Positions 24,241-36,427 of a stretch of 64,000 nucleotides of DNA are shown here, one piece after another; the first letter of the stretch is position 1; the number at the start of each line of letters is the position of its first letter. Under the pieces are notes generated by a model. The model was not told the DNA's origin and did no database searches. It saw only the letters and a program-made list of their open reading frames with translations. The position numbers and the translations under genes are program-made. The DNA comes from Erigeron canadensis (taxonomy: Eukaryota > Streptophyta > Magnoliopsida > Asterales > Asteraceae). The stretch is from the NCBI RefSeq assembly GCF_010389155.1, contig NC_057761.1, positions 53,256,587-53,320,586 of the forward strand, in the 5' to 3' direction.

Positions 24241-26394
24241 GTGTGTGTCTATATATATATATATAATGACACTGGCTGCGAATCTATCTTCTTAACTAGC
24301 TCGTAACTTAGCTTTTTAACTAAAAATAGGATGGTTTAAATGAGTTTGGGTCGTATATATATAAGTAACTTGCTGGATTTTGTACACTTTTACTAAGGAC
24401 TTTTAAAAGCTATTTTGAGGTCGTAACAAGGATATTTTTTTTATAACAGCAGCAATGACAGTTTATATATAGTTCTCTTAAAACATCAGCTCAAAAACTC
24501 ATACAGCTAATAGCTTTTAGGAGTTTTCAAAGTATTTAAATAAACTTGTGAATCTCTTGTTCTACATGGAAACATACAGAATACGTTTGGAACAACAATA
24601 TCAGTCATGGAGCTGAACAACATTTGAGTTGCTAGCTGGGATATAGCTTATATTTCATAATCACTTTATATATTGAAACTTATGATTTCAGCATATCAGT
24701 ATATAACCTGCTTATTTTCTTATACTTTTCTCATGGGTCGGTTTATTAAGTCTAGTTATAAATAGTTACCAGTCTTGATTCGGCTCACTTGGCTCACTGA
24801 TTATATGAAATTAGTGAATACAAGAATCATTAGGCTATATTAGAAAATGGGATTCGGGACATAAGGAATTGATAAGTAGGACAGTTACAGCAAGTTTTAA
24901 ATGAAACCATTTGATGTAGATCATATCGAACACACACAAAAACTTGAAAGCAGAAAGAACTGTTTACAGGGATCAATTTTAGTCTTTGAACCAACAGTAG
25001 AAAGAACACAAGAAAAGATGAAATATCTAAACTTAATTATGAATATGCTCAGGTTGAAACGGGTCATACTATAGTTACTCGCTAGTACTAGAGGTTGCAA
25101 GATGGGTGATTGGGTTAGATTGGCTAACACGTCAACGCATGTCGGTTGAGATATGTCAATTTTTTTTGTACGGGTCAAAACAGGATGGGTCGAGCCAAGT
25201 TGACCCATAAACACTTTTATGTCCAACACTTGAAATAAACTAGGAATAGTTAATGCATATACTCTGATCAAAATCAATACTTTTTGCAGATATTATAACT
25301 CAAGAAACCAATCTAGGAGAATGTATGTATTGAAATGGAATTTGACAACTTTCACCCGTTTGACCTTTTACCCGTTAAGACCAACCCCCTAATTTTTACC
25401 CATTTCATGGTAGATATTAATCATAATCTGTATTTTGTCATTAACAACTAAAGGGGTCAAAATTGCATCCACTAACCACTACAAAATCTGTGAACAACAA
25501 CATGGCTAAACATTTAAAAGGCCAAAAGTAGCAAGACACATTCTATTATTTAGAAGAACCATTTACGGTACATAGCTAAACATTTAAATGGCCTGCAAAA
25601 AATTAACTGAACAATATATTATATTTTACCTCAGCACTAATAAAGCCGCATAAGGCCTCAAACTCGGTTAAGGCCAATGCCATTTCAGGCTTGTGGTTTG
25701 CATCTTTATACACATTTGGTTGCAGCTTATGAAGGAAGCCGGCCAATTCCTTATCCGGATGGGCTTGTATAGATAATGATCGTCCAACTGAAAGAACCTG
25801 ATACACAAACACTTCAATTAGTGTTAAGATATGACCAATATAATAAGTAAACTTGTATTGGGAAAGTTAGTTTAAAATTAAGCATTATTCACTAAACAAT
25901 TCTATTAAGATTGCGTGTGAAATTTAAATTTGACTATCATGCATTATAGGTAATAATAATAGTAACAAATATAGGTAATAATAATAATGAATAATGTGAA
26001 GAATAATTGAAGATATTACCTTGAGCAAGAAAGGAAGATCAAGTCCTTCCTAGGATTTTGCATAATCCAAGATTTCAGACTCACATTATTTCCATCATCT
26101 TTTTTTTGCACAACAAAAGACGGTCCAGAAACATGAGTTGCAATCCAAAACTCAGCATAATGTTTCTTTTCATCAATCACATCACATCCGCTGCTGTTCT
26201 TCTCATACAGCCTCGCCACGCGAGAATCGTGCCCAATTCGACCCCACTCGTAATTCTGAACCCAACACTTCAGTTTCAACATCTTTTTTTCTTCTTTCGT
26301 ATCATCATTCACTCCATGAGTCTCCATTTCTATGTAATGTAATGTAATGGCCGCACTTAGAAGAATTTTCAAGACCAATATATAGAATAAGAAG

Positions 26395-26515
26395 GATGAA
26401 AGTGTATACATAGTCGTAGCCATAAATATAGCAGCGGGTCGGTGGGCTGGTGGAGGATGGTCATCCCCGTGGGCAGTTCTATCGGAAAATTTGACTGTTG
26501 GGCCCACTAACTAAA
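26395..26515 (+). promoter_or_regulatory. Segment upstream of inner PMI exon 1, inverted relative to the outer copy
   Basis: This segment runs GTATACATAGTCGTAGCCAT ... AGCAGCGGGTCGGTGGGCTG ... GACTGTTGGGCCCACTAAC. Its reverse complement matches 29188-29300 over about 110 bp with roughly ten differences. Both copies sit immediately upstream of a PMI exon 1 copy, but in opposite orientations. A promoter role is inferred from position only. Confidence 0.65.
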
Positions 26516-26752
26516 TGCAAATAGACCTACTCTGTGAATCACATACCGTGTTAATTTGGCACATTTTTAGTGGTTTTGTGATCGCATATGTGCTTACGTG
26601 GCAAATTTTTATATCTAAATATTATATTCTTTTGTTACATTTGACTTTACAATATCTAGATTTGTAATTGAAAATGTCAAACAATCAAATATAAATCAAA
26701 TAGTTATCCAATCCTTGTCATGTTATATCTTTACCAGGAAGAAACGTTATAA

Positions 26753-27049
26753 GGCTATCTTCAATGCTTAAGGACGCGGCTGCCACATCATATTTTTACA
26801 AATCCTTATACATCCTTACAAATCCTTATACATCTTTACATATCCTTCAAATCTTATAATTTTATCTCCAACCATATAAACATCCTTACATATCCTTTTA
26901 CCTCCACTAAAAACAAAAATATATTAGGTAAGAACAAGTAAGGGCATAACCTCAGGTAAGGACATCTTTCAAAAAATCCTTAGTTTTAGACAAACTTCAA
27001 CGGCAAAGGATATCCAAGGACACCTAAGGGCACCCTATTGGAGATTACT
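26753..27049. mobile_element. Possible Harbinger-like MITE
   Basis: The left end GGCTATCTTCAATGC and right end TATTGGAGATTACT are imperfect inverted repeats of the 'CTCCAATG' kind seen in plant Tourist-like elements. TAA lies outside both ends (26750-26752 and 27050-27052). The inside has repeated CATCCTTACAAATCCTTATA units. The ends match only partly. Confidence 0.4.
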
Positions 27050-28732
27050 TAAGGTCTATCCCTTAAGTTAAGAAGTGGATAAACTAAGTCGTTCGGGCTT
27101 AACTTAAAATAAAAAAATAATGATTCCAAATTTGTCTTACGCAAGGTTTATATAATGAGGATCGAATCATGTGTTTCAAAAACAAGAGGTTTTCGTCTCT
27201 TGTCAAGGATGATATGAGACGTCTTGGGCTGGTGTTATTGTGGGTGATCGGGTGCTTGTGTATTGTCTGAGTTGTATAGTGTATCACCCTATCAGGGCCT
27301 TTTTGGGAGCGAGTTGTATAGTTTATCACTCCATTAGACAATAAACAGGCCTTTAGATATCAGAATTACATTAGACAGTAGACAGGCCTTTAGTAGATAG
27401 GACTTAAGGCCAAATTCACTAGCTCAAGCTTTGGTGCCATATTCAAGGCATGGTTACAAATTTCGGGTTGGTCAAGATTCGGGCCAGAATAATTCAGAAG
27501 AGGCTTTTCGGCCGGGGGTCCGTCTTAGGCTCAATTGTATCCTCAACTATGTTCTACCTCTTCGAATATTAGTTAAACAAACCAAAGATACGCCTGATAT
27601 AGCGATACCAACACAGAATTTCATAACTAAGACTCGCAAGACCTATCGAAAAATATTATTGAGAAAACCTGCATCGTCACATATCCATGGCTGTGTCTCC
27701 TCTTTGTAAAACTTTGATCTTGAATTCACCGGCCTTAAATTTTTCACTTTGTTTGTAAACATGTAGACGGGGAGCAGAATCATGAAGACAAACTCAAATG
27801 CGGGACAACCAGATGTGGAAAACTGGAAATATGGGTATACTTACATCTACCACTATAAAATTTCACTAATATACTGCTAAAAGGTCAAAAACAAAATGCA
27901 TATGAGCTGGGAAGCTAAACTATATCAGACTTTTTTTCCCATAAAAAACTGGTACTCAAGCCATCAAAGAAAAATACCGTAAGACATACCGTGTACATGA
28001 GAGTTAAAACAGGAAAGGTCCTGCAGTAAAATAAATAGAAATTGACAGATGGCACAAGGATTCATACCACGTGAACCAACTTTCAAAGAATCGCATATAA
28101 CATAAGATAAATTGAGGACTTAATCAAATGTGAATATTCCACATCCTGTAATTGTAATGTTTTATCATATGATATAAAAATTTGCCGGGGTACTTTTTCG
28201 TTTTTATTAAAAAAACCAATTTCTTAAAGGGGTATTTCTCTGATACACCACTTTGTCCCTCATTATCCATCTTAAAATCACTTATCAGAATTTCCAACTT
28301 TAACCTTGAGTAATTAGGCATAATAAAGAAGAAAAGACACAATAACTTAGTACTTAAAACTAAAAGGGCAAAAATGCACAAAAAGTTTTTGAACAAAAAT
28401 TCAATTAAGACATCTTAATACATAAAACATCTTGGGGTGGCCCAGAAAAGGTTCAAAACTGGTCACAAAGATACTCTGGTTATGTAACATACATAACAGT
28501 CGAAGCCTTTCCATCTCCGAGTAACGAGAACAGGAAAAGCTTCATCCGTTTACCCGTTACAAAATTAATCTTGAATCAAATATATAACCTTAATTTCTAA
28601 GTAATAAGAAATTCTAAAACTATATACCTACATATTGTAATAATTAAAAAAAAAAAAAACATATGCCGTTAAAAAATAAAATAAAAATTGGGGTTACGTT
28701 AATATATATCAGGAAAACAATATAATAAAACC
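27050..28732. other. Unassigned region between the two PMI exon 1 copies
   Basis: No gene family is recognised on either strand. The part 27240-27380 contains two related phrases (AGTTGTATAGTGTATCAC and AGTTGTATAGTTTATCAC) and two copies of ACAGGCCTTTAG. The part 27430-27710 has a 92-codon open frame and somewhat higher GC, but no motif I can name. If the outer PMI exon 1 is used, this whole stretch would be part of its first intron. Confidence 0.4.
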
Positions 28733-28782
28733 TATAGGTAATGATAATAATGAATAATGTGAAGAATAATTTAAGGAATTAC

Positions 28783-29124
28783 CTTGAGCAAGAAAGGAAG
28801 ATCAAGTCCTCCCCACTTGTCAACAACAATATCACCCAAAGCCTTCCTAGGATTTTGCATAATCCAAGATTTCAGACTCGCATTATTTCCATCATCTTTT
28901 TTTTGCACAACAAAAGACGGTCCAGAAACATGAGTTGCAATCCAAAACTCAGCATAATGTTTCTTTTCATCAATCACATCACATCCGCTGCTGTTCTTCT
29001 CATACAGCCTCGCCACGCGAGAATCGTGCCCAATTCGACCCCACTCGTAATTCTGAACCCAACACTTCAGTTTCAACATCTTTTTTTCTTCTTTCGTATC
29101 ATCATTCACTCCATGAGTCTCCAT
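28783..29124 (-). CDS. PMI: Phosphomannose isomerase, intact outer copy of exon 1
   Basis: The 114-codon exon begins METHGVNDDTKEEKK, continues through the conserved NYEWGR (NYxWGS-like) and AEFWIATH segments, and ends WGGLDLPFLLK at a GTAATT donor in phase 0, the phase of exon 2 at 25797. It contains the 34 nt (reading ALGDIVVDKWG) missing from the inner copy. Otherwise it differs from the inner copy by a single substitution in about 340 bp (Ala versus Val). No exon 2-5 copy lies next to it, so either it is spliced over the inner copy to exons 2-5, or it is an orphan fragment. Zinc ligands lie in later exons. Confidence 0.7.
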
Positions 29125-29187
29125 TTCTATGTAATGTAATGTAATGGCCGCACTTAGAAGAATTTTCAAGACCAATATATATATATA

Positions 29188-29300
29188 GTTGGTGGACCCA
29201 ACAGTAAAATTTTCCGATTGAACTGCCCACGGCGATTACCATCCCTCCACCAGCCCACCGACCCGCTGCTATATTTATTATGGCTACGAGCGCTAATTGT
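29188..29300 (-). promoter_or_regulatory. Segment upstream of outer PMI exon 1 (inverted counterpart of 26395-26515)
   Basis: It contains GTTGGTGGACCCAACAG, GAACTGCCCACGG and CCACCAGCCCACCGACCCGC, then a TATTTATTATGGCTACGAG stretch. It is the reverse complement of 26395-26515 at about 90% identity. Position just upstream of the ATG at 29124 suggests promoter or 5' UTR DNA. The left breakpoint lies in a TA repeat (29175-29187). Confidence 0.6.
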
Positions 29301-29445
29301 ATACGGTTGTAGTTGCTACACCACCCATCAAGTTTTCCTATGTTTCACTATCTGCCCTTAACTTCTGTGAATCATTGAATGTTTACTCTTTGTTCAAACT
29401 AGATTCAATTATTATCTTTATATAATGAAAAGAGGGCCTTTAAAT

Positions 29446-30417
29446 GAGTAATTTCCAAAAATGTGCCTTTTTTTAATTTGTTGGATACAAATGTGCCTAC
29501 TTTAAATTTGTATTCTCAAACTATGCTTTTAAATTAAAAAAATTATATATTTTTTTTTCTTTTCTCTCATTTCTCCTCTTCCTTAATCCTTTCATGTATC
29601 TCTTTCTTTTTCTCTTCAATAAGACAACAAACATACTTTTAGAGAAGATTAATTAATCAGCTTACATGAAATTTTAAGTTTTGAATTTAAAGTAAGTTAA
29701 CTATTACGCTGGAATCTTTTATTATATCCTTTTCAATAAGTATAACTTCTAGATAACACTAATAAGAAACAAACTTAGATATATCTGAATATACTTGAAT
29801 ACATTTTGGATGATATTAACTCAATTTTCTTTTCACTTGTAAATCTACGGATTTAGTTTAACTCAACTTATTAACACTATAAATATTGATATAAACGCAA
29901 TTCATATCGACCCACTAGTTTATAAGGAAATGAATCAAACCTATAATATCATTTCACCACTGATTTATGTGAGATACCATGAGTCATTCATGAAAATAAT
30001 TTACCATTAGGCATTTACTGATTACCATTAGACGTATACATGCATATATATGAGTCATAACCATACACCATTGCTATCAGCAACATCAGATCGAGACAGA
30101 CCTTTAGATTAACTATGGAGTAAGTTGAAACATGCTATCTAAAATTCGACTTATATTTTATTCCTAGCAAATCAAATGGATCAAAAATCATACAAAGTGT
30201 CTTCTCAAGAATTTGCTATTTCAATTATACTTAAGTGGAAAGGACAAAGGCATAGAGATAAATGAGAGGATTATGAAGAAGAGAGATAAGAGAAGAAAAA
30301 AAAAAGTTATTTTTTGTATTTATTTTTAAATCAAAAGCATAGTCTGGGAAAAGAAATTCAACACAAGCACATTTGTGTCCAACAAATTAAAAAGAGGCAC
30401 ATTCTTGGAATTTACTC
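29446..30417. mobile_element. Non-autonomous Mutator-like element with long terminal inverted repeats (972 bp)
   Basis: The left arm GAGTAATTTCCAAAAATGTG, then AATTTGTTGGATACAAATGT, is matched in reverse complement by the right arm (GAGTAAATTCCAAGAATGTG, then AATTTGTTGGACACAAATGT). Pairing continues for roughly 180-200 bp through CTATGCTTTT and a T-rich tract. Nine-bp flanks CCTTTAAAT (29437-29445) and CTTTTAAAT (30418-30426) agree at 8 of 9 positions, as expected for a Mutator target duplication. No transposase is inside. Confidence 0.8.
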
Positions 30418-30834
30418 CTTTTAAATATACCAATTTTTTTCAATAGACATAGTGACATACCAAAGTTCTTTTTTTTTTCTTTCTAGTTTCAATACTTATG
30501 CCTGATACATGATTTGACAAAAAAATCTCTTATAATATTGGTTACTTTATTAATTAATAGAAAATTGTATATTGTAAACATGTTAATGCATAATTTATGA
30601 TAATTTATATAAAAACTTTATATTTTGAAGTTTATGAAATAGTTCAAAGTAAAAACCTTTTTATAGTTAAAATGTTTGTCAGTTTAAGTAAAAAAAAAAT
30701 CAATAGTTTGAATTCTAAGGATACCAAGGTCAACTGATTCAATTTTACAACGATGTTCAACAAACCGAAAGTCGTGGCTAGATTTAAAAAAGAAACGCTA
30801 TTAAAAGAAATATTACATTATAGCTTTGTTTGAA

Positions 30835-31065
30835 TGCAATTAACTTTAGCTTTTCGATGAAGCTTTTAATCTTTAAAACTATATAATTACCTCTTGAAGT
30901 TGCAGCTACAATTTGCATACCAAACACTTTTAAAAAATAAAAGTTACAGCTTAAATATTCAACTAAAAGCTACAGCTTACAGTTTTAACTAAAAGCTACA
31001 GTTTAAACTTCCAACTAAAAGTTACAGCTACAATTTTCAGCTATTTTTGCCAAACAGACCATATT
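30835..31065. repeat. AACTAAAAG(C/T)TACAG repeats inside a possible MITE
   Basis: AACTAAAAGCTACAG or a close variant occurs three times at spacing of about 26 bp between about 30960 and 31035. The region is bounded by GTTTGAATGC on the left and GCCAAACAGACC on the right, similar to common plant MITE ends. I cannot define a target duplication. Confidence 0.45.
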
Positions 31066-31694
31066 ACTTTAGAATATATTTTCTTAGATCAAATTGATAA
31101 TTGATTCAATTATAATACCCGTTTTCAAAAAATGGCTAAAAATTACTCTACAACGACAATTTATTACCTTCGTTAGATCGCGTATATTGAGTCATCTATT
31201 GTCCATGCTCCATATTACTTACACGGTTTGGGCCCCTCCTCAACTTCTATGTGCTGCTTATACATACCGTTATATTTTTAGTCCTAACTTATATTGGGCC
31301 TTGAGGCTACAAAAAGACCAAAGTTGCTACGTTACTTAGTATTAGTCCATTACCCGGCCCAACATTTGGAATGCAAATATGCATTTTTTATTTTTATTTT
31401 TGTGTTTTTCCAGAGTTATTCTACCATCCCTTGGAATGTTAGTATGATAACATGGTTTCTATTACTGTAGTACAACAACAAACACACAAGATAAATTGTT
31501 CATAGCTATTAAATAGTTAACTGTGCAGATTATTATAGAAAACATGCAAATTTGCAATACATCCATTAGCTAGCTTGCATATTCAACTTACACATAAGCC
31601 TACTAATTAAGGCAATACTAGTACTTGTTAAAAAAAGGGTTTAAAATAATAACACATTAGATTAGATGTTGCAATAATGTGTAAAGACCCTTAA

Positions 31695-32158
31695 TTAGTT
31701 GACTTGTTTTTGGTTTGATTTCTGACCAAGAAGCAGCATATACTCTTCATATAGTTGCTTGTATGTTTCACTCAAATTTTGCGTGACTTCAACTCTATCC
31801 TTTGGTGGCATATTGTTCTTGCTTTCATCTAGTCGACGCTTCACATCTTTGATTTGATTCTTGAGCTCGTTAATCTTCTCCGATTTCTTGTCGTATTCAT
31901 TTTGCAATGTTTCTAGCTCCGAAGATGTTGCATTTTCTACTTATTGCACAATAAGCAAATCATCAATATATAAATGTACGTGCTAGTAGTAACAACGACA
32001 AGGCGATTTGAAATGTAGACTACGTAAGCTTGAATTTTCGTTGTTTGAGTATTAATTATAAGGAAACACACATATGCTTAGTAATAATGCCAAAACAGAA
32101 CATATATGATTATACATATAAAAACGTTACCGAGGGAAATGTCGTTGCCATCTTCCAT
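31695..32158 (-). CDS. Small coiled-coil protein of unknown function, 2 exons, 89 aa
   Basis: Exon 1 is 32131-32158 (MEDGNDISL plus one base, donor GGTAACG). Exon 2 is 31695-31936 (acceptor AGTAG), ending KSNQKQVN and TAA. The 270 nt encode 89 residues, highly charged and helical in character, with heptad-like Leu/Ile spacing in ELETLQNEYDKKSEKINELK and further on, so a short coiled coil is likely. No catalytic motif is seen and I do not recognise the family. The partial copy at 21046-21233 keeps much of the same reading, which supports this as a real ancestral gene. Expression is unknown. Confidence 0.6.
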
Positions 32159-34561
32159 GCTTTGGAATTCCTATCAAAAACATTTATAATGTAGATTTTC
32201 TAAGATAGGGAAAAAAAAACCAACTTAAGAGAACTTATATGTATATATACGAGTCCAAAATATATATGTTCTCTAACATGAATAGAATCTGTTATAATAC
32301 AACTATCTTAACAGACATGTTATTACCAACAGACAACATTTTTGTATAAGTAGGGTCTATGCCTCTAAACAAACTGTTAACATGTATATTTTTGTATATC
32401 AAATGTAAATTTAAACCTAACTACTAAACTTCTAACACCGTAAACTTTGATTAATACCTACTTAATTAATAAATACAAGCTTGTTGAAATGAAACATGCA
32501 TGAATTAATATTGCAAAACTTATTTAAATAAACCTGTTTTGGCCAAGTTTGATCTTTCCTCTAAAGTTGATGCTCCCTTTCTGCGTGACTAGTTAAACTC
32601 TTTGAGTAGTCTACACTTTTCACTGTCCTTATATAATACGAGTATGTAGAAGACCTTAAATAAAGGGGGAAATGATATAGGTATCAAACCATTTGATATA
32701 CCTACCATATATATGTAATACAGAGTTGTACAGTGTACTCGAAAAGTTGTATCATGTGGTAAAGTAATTAAAAATCATATAATTTCCTTTTTTATTGTTG
32801 TAATCATTAGAAACGACATATATAAGAATTTTATATATAAGTGGTAAGCTAAAGAATTTTGTTCTCTAAAACAAAATATCATCATGATCAACTTTGTACG
32901 TTTCGTACTTGTCCTCTTCATAGATTTTCTGACTTAACCAACATTACAAGCAACACATGTATGAAAGAATTTAAAATGTTACAAAATCAAAATTTAATGA
33001 CATGTCTATTGACTAATACCTTATTCTTAGTTTTTCCATTGATTTGTTATGTGGGATTGTTATGTTAAAATGTTGTTTATGATGAGATATTACTAGCACA
33101 AAGCCACAAACAATAAATAATCCAATATCATTATCTATGTATACAAAACAAAAATTAAGCTCATGAACTTGTGGAGCTTTTTAACAAGATTATATACGAT
33201 TATCGTGTAATACTTGTCACTCAGAGTCTCAAAATTGTATCAACGTACGTCGATCACATTATTTATCTACTTTTCATGTTATGAATACATGATACCTAAG
33301 AAGACCAAAAACATCTTTTATTTAACTATATATAATAAGATATGCTTGGGGGAAAAAGAAGAAAAAAAAAGACATCGGCTCCAAACAACACGGTATGATT
33401 GTCGAGCAATTTAGAACGTACGAACTTGGCAAGATACTATGTGCACCAGGGAAAAGGATAATCAACAAATACTATGTTCATGTTTAAATTCGCAAATATT
33501 ATATATAAAGCTAAAACATCATGGCACAAATTATCAACCTTTTAAATGTGAAATCTACACATGTAAAACTAATCCTAGTTACTCTATAATTGTCTATTAC
33601 TTAAGTTTACAAGTATATACAATTAAAAGATTATAATTTGTACACATATATTATCAATATCAAATGGAATGCACACCGAAAACTAAAGTCCAAAGCACCT
33701 GATACAAAGATTCGACATCCAAAAGAGGCAAGAGGGTGATGAAAGAAACTTACTTTATTAAGACAAGAAAACTAAAAGGGCGTGGGATTAAAAGAAAAGT
33801 GTGTTGTGCCATTCATAAGAAAATGGTGTTTGTAGTCACGTGCAACCAAGTCTAACAATTCATAATTGAATATCAGAAGAATAATACCCATCATATGATG
33901 CAAACATATAGATGACCCCAATATCTTTGTGTCATAGGGTCACCATATTTTGACCCATTCCCTACAAAATATATAGTTTATGTATGATGTCATTTCGGAA
34001 ATAATTTCATAAATTCAAGCATGCATCACGGTTTTGTCGATTTGATGCTTAATCGTAAGGAATTCGTTTAGTTTTCTTCTAAACTTGGTTCATATATAAA
34101 AGAAGTTTTGTTATAGATTTATAGTAAAATATTGTTTCGTCTTAGAAACAAAACACTTGGTCGTTATGCTCGATCTATATATGATTAAAAACTGTATTTT
34201 AATAAACATAAATCTTTGGTCATGAAAACTGGACAAATATCCCCCAATGTCAATTGTCACAGATGGCTAATTAAGGCTGACCATGCATGTAAAATGTATT
34301 TTATTTGTGCTTTGTTTTTGTAATGCAAAATTCACGTTTTTGTAAACAACCAAACTTATATTAAAGTAGAACATCTATAATGAATGTCAAGTCATCGGTT
34401 TTCACTTTGTAATGTTTTCGATACAGTCTCAAATAAGTCCCGAGGAGGTGGGGATGAAAAGTAACAAAAAACATAAGAAAATCCAAAATATATATGCAGA
34501 ATTAAACATGCTTTTTGAAACCAGGGAAAACCTTTTAACCATTTGAATGTATGACCTCTTA
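32159..34561. other. Intergenic, no gene recognised
   Basis: AT-rich DNA with the probable promoter of the small coiled-coil gene next to 32158. Short open frames (for example 33214-33414) have random composition. Position 34554-34561 (ACCTCTTA) is the left target duplication of the adjacent LINE. Confidence 0.6.
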
Positions 34562-36250
34562 GGAGCTAAACCGTAGGCTGGAGAAATGGAGAGTAGCCAT
34601 GGAAGACAATGGTTTGTGCGTCAGCCGAGAGAAAACAGGATACCTACGATGCGACTTCGAAAAACAAGAAATAAGACAAGATGGTGATGAGGATATTCGC
34701 ATTGGGGAGCGGATATCATATCCGAAGGAGTCTTTTAGATATCTGGGATCGGTAATACACAAATCGGGGGGATAGATGAAGACGTGACACATCGGATCCA
34801 AGCTACATAGATGAAGTGGAGAGCAGCTTCTGGAATCATGTGCGATAAAAGGATCCCGCTAAAACTAAAAGGCAAGTTCTATAGAGTAGCTTTTAGACCC
34901 GCTTTCTTATACGGGTCAGAATGCTGGCCGATGACGAAATCCCAAGCGTCCAGGGTGGAGGTAGCTGAGATGAGGATGCTAAGGTGGACTTGCGGGAATA
35001 CCCTATCAGACAAGATCCCCACGGGAGTTTTTAGAGTCGAACTTGAAGTAAGGACCATCATTACCGAGTTACGGGAAGGACGCTTGAGATGGTTTGACCA
35101 TGTTAGGAGAAGAGACAAAACAACACCTTTAAGGAGAGTGAAATCTATTCACGTTGACGGCGTTCGAAGAAAGGGTAGGCCTAAGATGGGGTGGGAGGAA
35201 CGACTATTGAAGGACCTAAAGGAGCTTGGATTGTCGGAGGACTTGACGTCGGATAGGACGGCCTGAAGAACTAGGATTAGAGTAGAGGATTAGGATAGGG
35301 TAGAGTTTTGTGCGACTAAGTTTTGATATTTTTTTCCCCATATTGCCTTGCCCAAGGATGTTAGTGATGGTTTGGCCAGGAGAAGTGGGACCAACTAAAG
35401 GTGACTCGGTGTTACAGAGGGCTTCGCCAGGGGAAGAGGTAGGTCGACGAAGGTGGAAGAACAATATACCGAACACTCAAATGAAGTGTCTTGGCGGAGG
35501 ATAGGGAAAAGGAGGTAAAGGCATATGGGAAATAGGTTATGTAGACTTTTTCTTAGACTTTTGTTCTCGTTCTCAGTGACCTCCGTAGTGGTTTTTGGCC
35601 TTGAGTAGTTATAGGCCTAAACCGAAGGGGGAGGTCACCATAGCGCTGACCCTAAAATGCTTTACCCGTCGAAGAACATGACCTATGAGAGATTACTTTG
35701 AGGACTATGATTAGTTTAATGGTTTTGAGAGTTATGTGAGAGGGTTCGGTTTAGTCTAGTTAGGCGTTCTAAGTTACTTGGTTCCATAGGTTGTTTAGCA
35801 CTTGTGGGCCCATCGGGTCCATAAATTCTTAGTCAATTACTATTAATATGTATGTATGTATGCATGAGCCTTTTCTTAATATATGTTTTGGTTTTTGTAG
35901 GAGGCTATGGCTTTTATGTTTATATTTTTATGATTATTATTTGTTATATGGTTGCTATCGTCTATGTATTGTCGAACTTGTGATATAGTATGTTAGGCGC
36001 ATGTCGCTATTTCTTCCATACTATTAATGTAGCCCGGGGATACTCAGCAGATAGATAGATCTTCTATGCCATTTTTTTCGGCAGACAAGTATGAGAACTA
36101 AACTCTTTACACTTTCATACTACTTCTTCTGGTCGGAGGTCCTTATGGAAGCAGTCTCTCTACCTTTGGGTAGGGGTAAGATTGTCTACACCTCACCTCT
36201 TTCATACCTCGCCTAAGGATTGGGTCTTGTTGTTGTTGTTGTATTGTATA
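34562..36250 (+). mobile_element. 5'-truncated RTE-like LINE with target duplication
   Basis: The translation carries the C-terminal part of a LINE reverse transcriptase: RLEKWRVAMEDNGLCVSREK and FRYLGSVIH, then MKWRAASGIMCDKRIPLKLK, FLYGSECWP, VAEMRMLRWTCG and RLRWFDHVRRRD. A frameshift near 34770 and a stop before MKWR (34808) show it is dead. The catalytic palm (YADD) is missing because of 5' truncation. The 3' end has the (TTG)n-type tail at about 36227-36240. ACCTCTTA flanks it directly on both sides (34554-34561 and 36251-36258), which identifies the insertion limits. Confidence 0.88.
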
Positions 36251-36427
36251 ACCTCTTATGACACATGAATTGTCGAATTGATGACGACATAACGCAAACA
36301 CCAGTTATATGTTGTAATAATAATTTGTCTTATTCATCAATGTAAAAACATATCACCACCAAAGAGCTAATATTCTTATACATAGATAGCTATCATTAGG
36401 AGTAACGATATAGGGTTTGTAAAAAGT

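Larger units (their letters stand above)
21599..26327 (-). pseudogene. PMI: Phosphomannose isomerase type I locus with frameshifts (exons 2-5 plus damaged inner exon 1)
   Basis: Mannose-6-phosphate isomerase interconverts fructose-6-P and mannose-6-P, feeding GDP-mannose, glycan and plant ascorbate synthesis. Exons: inner exon 1 26020-26327, exon 2 25630-25797, exon 3 22367-22579, exon 4 21992-22258, exon 5 21599-21911. Zinc-ligand motifs are intact in exons 2 and 4: QAHPDK (Gln, His), NHKPEM (Glu) and NEPHAY (His). Two lesions are seen. Inner exon 1 lacks 34 nt present in the second copy (28783-29124), shifting frame after NPRK. Exon 5 has lost 2 nt near 21765 (expected SGEG reads as SRR), so the natural frame stops at 21723 and about 40 C-terminal residues are lost. 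If the outer exon 1 is spliced to exon 2, only the exon 5 lesion remains. I call it a pseudogene cautiously: a sequencing error in exon 5 would restore a 434-aa gene. Confidence 0.75.
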
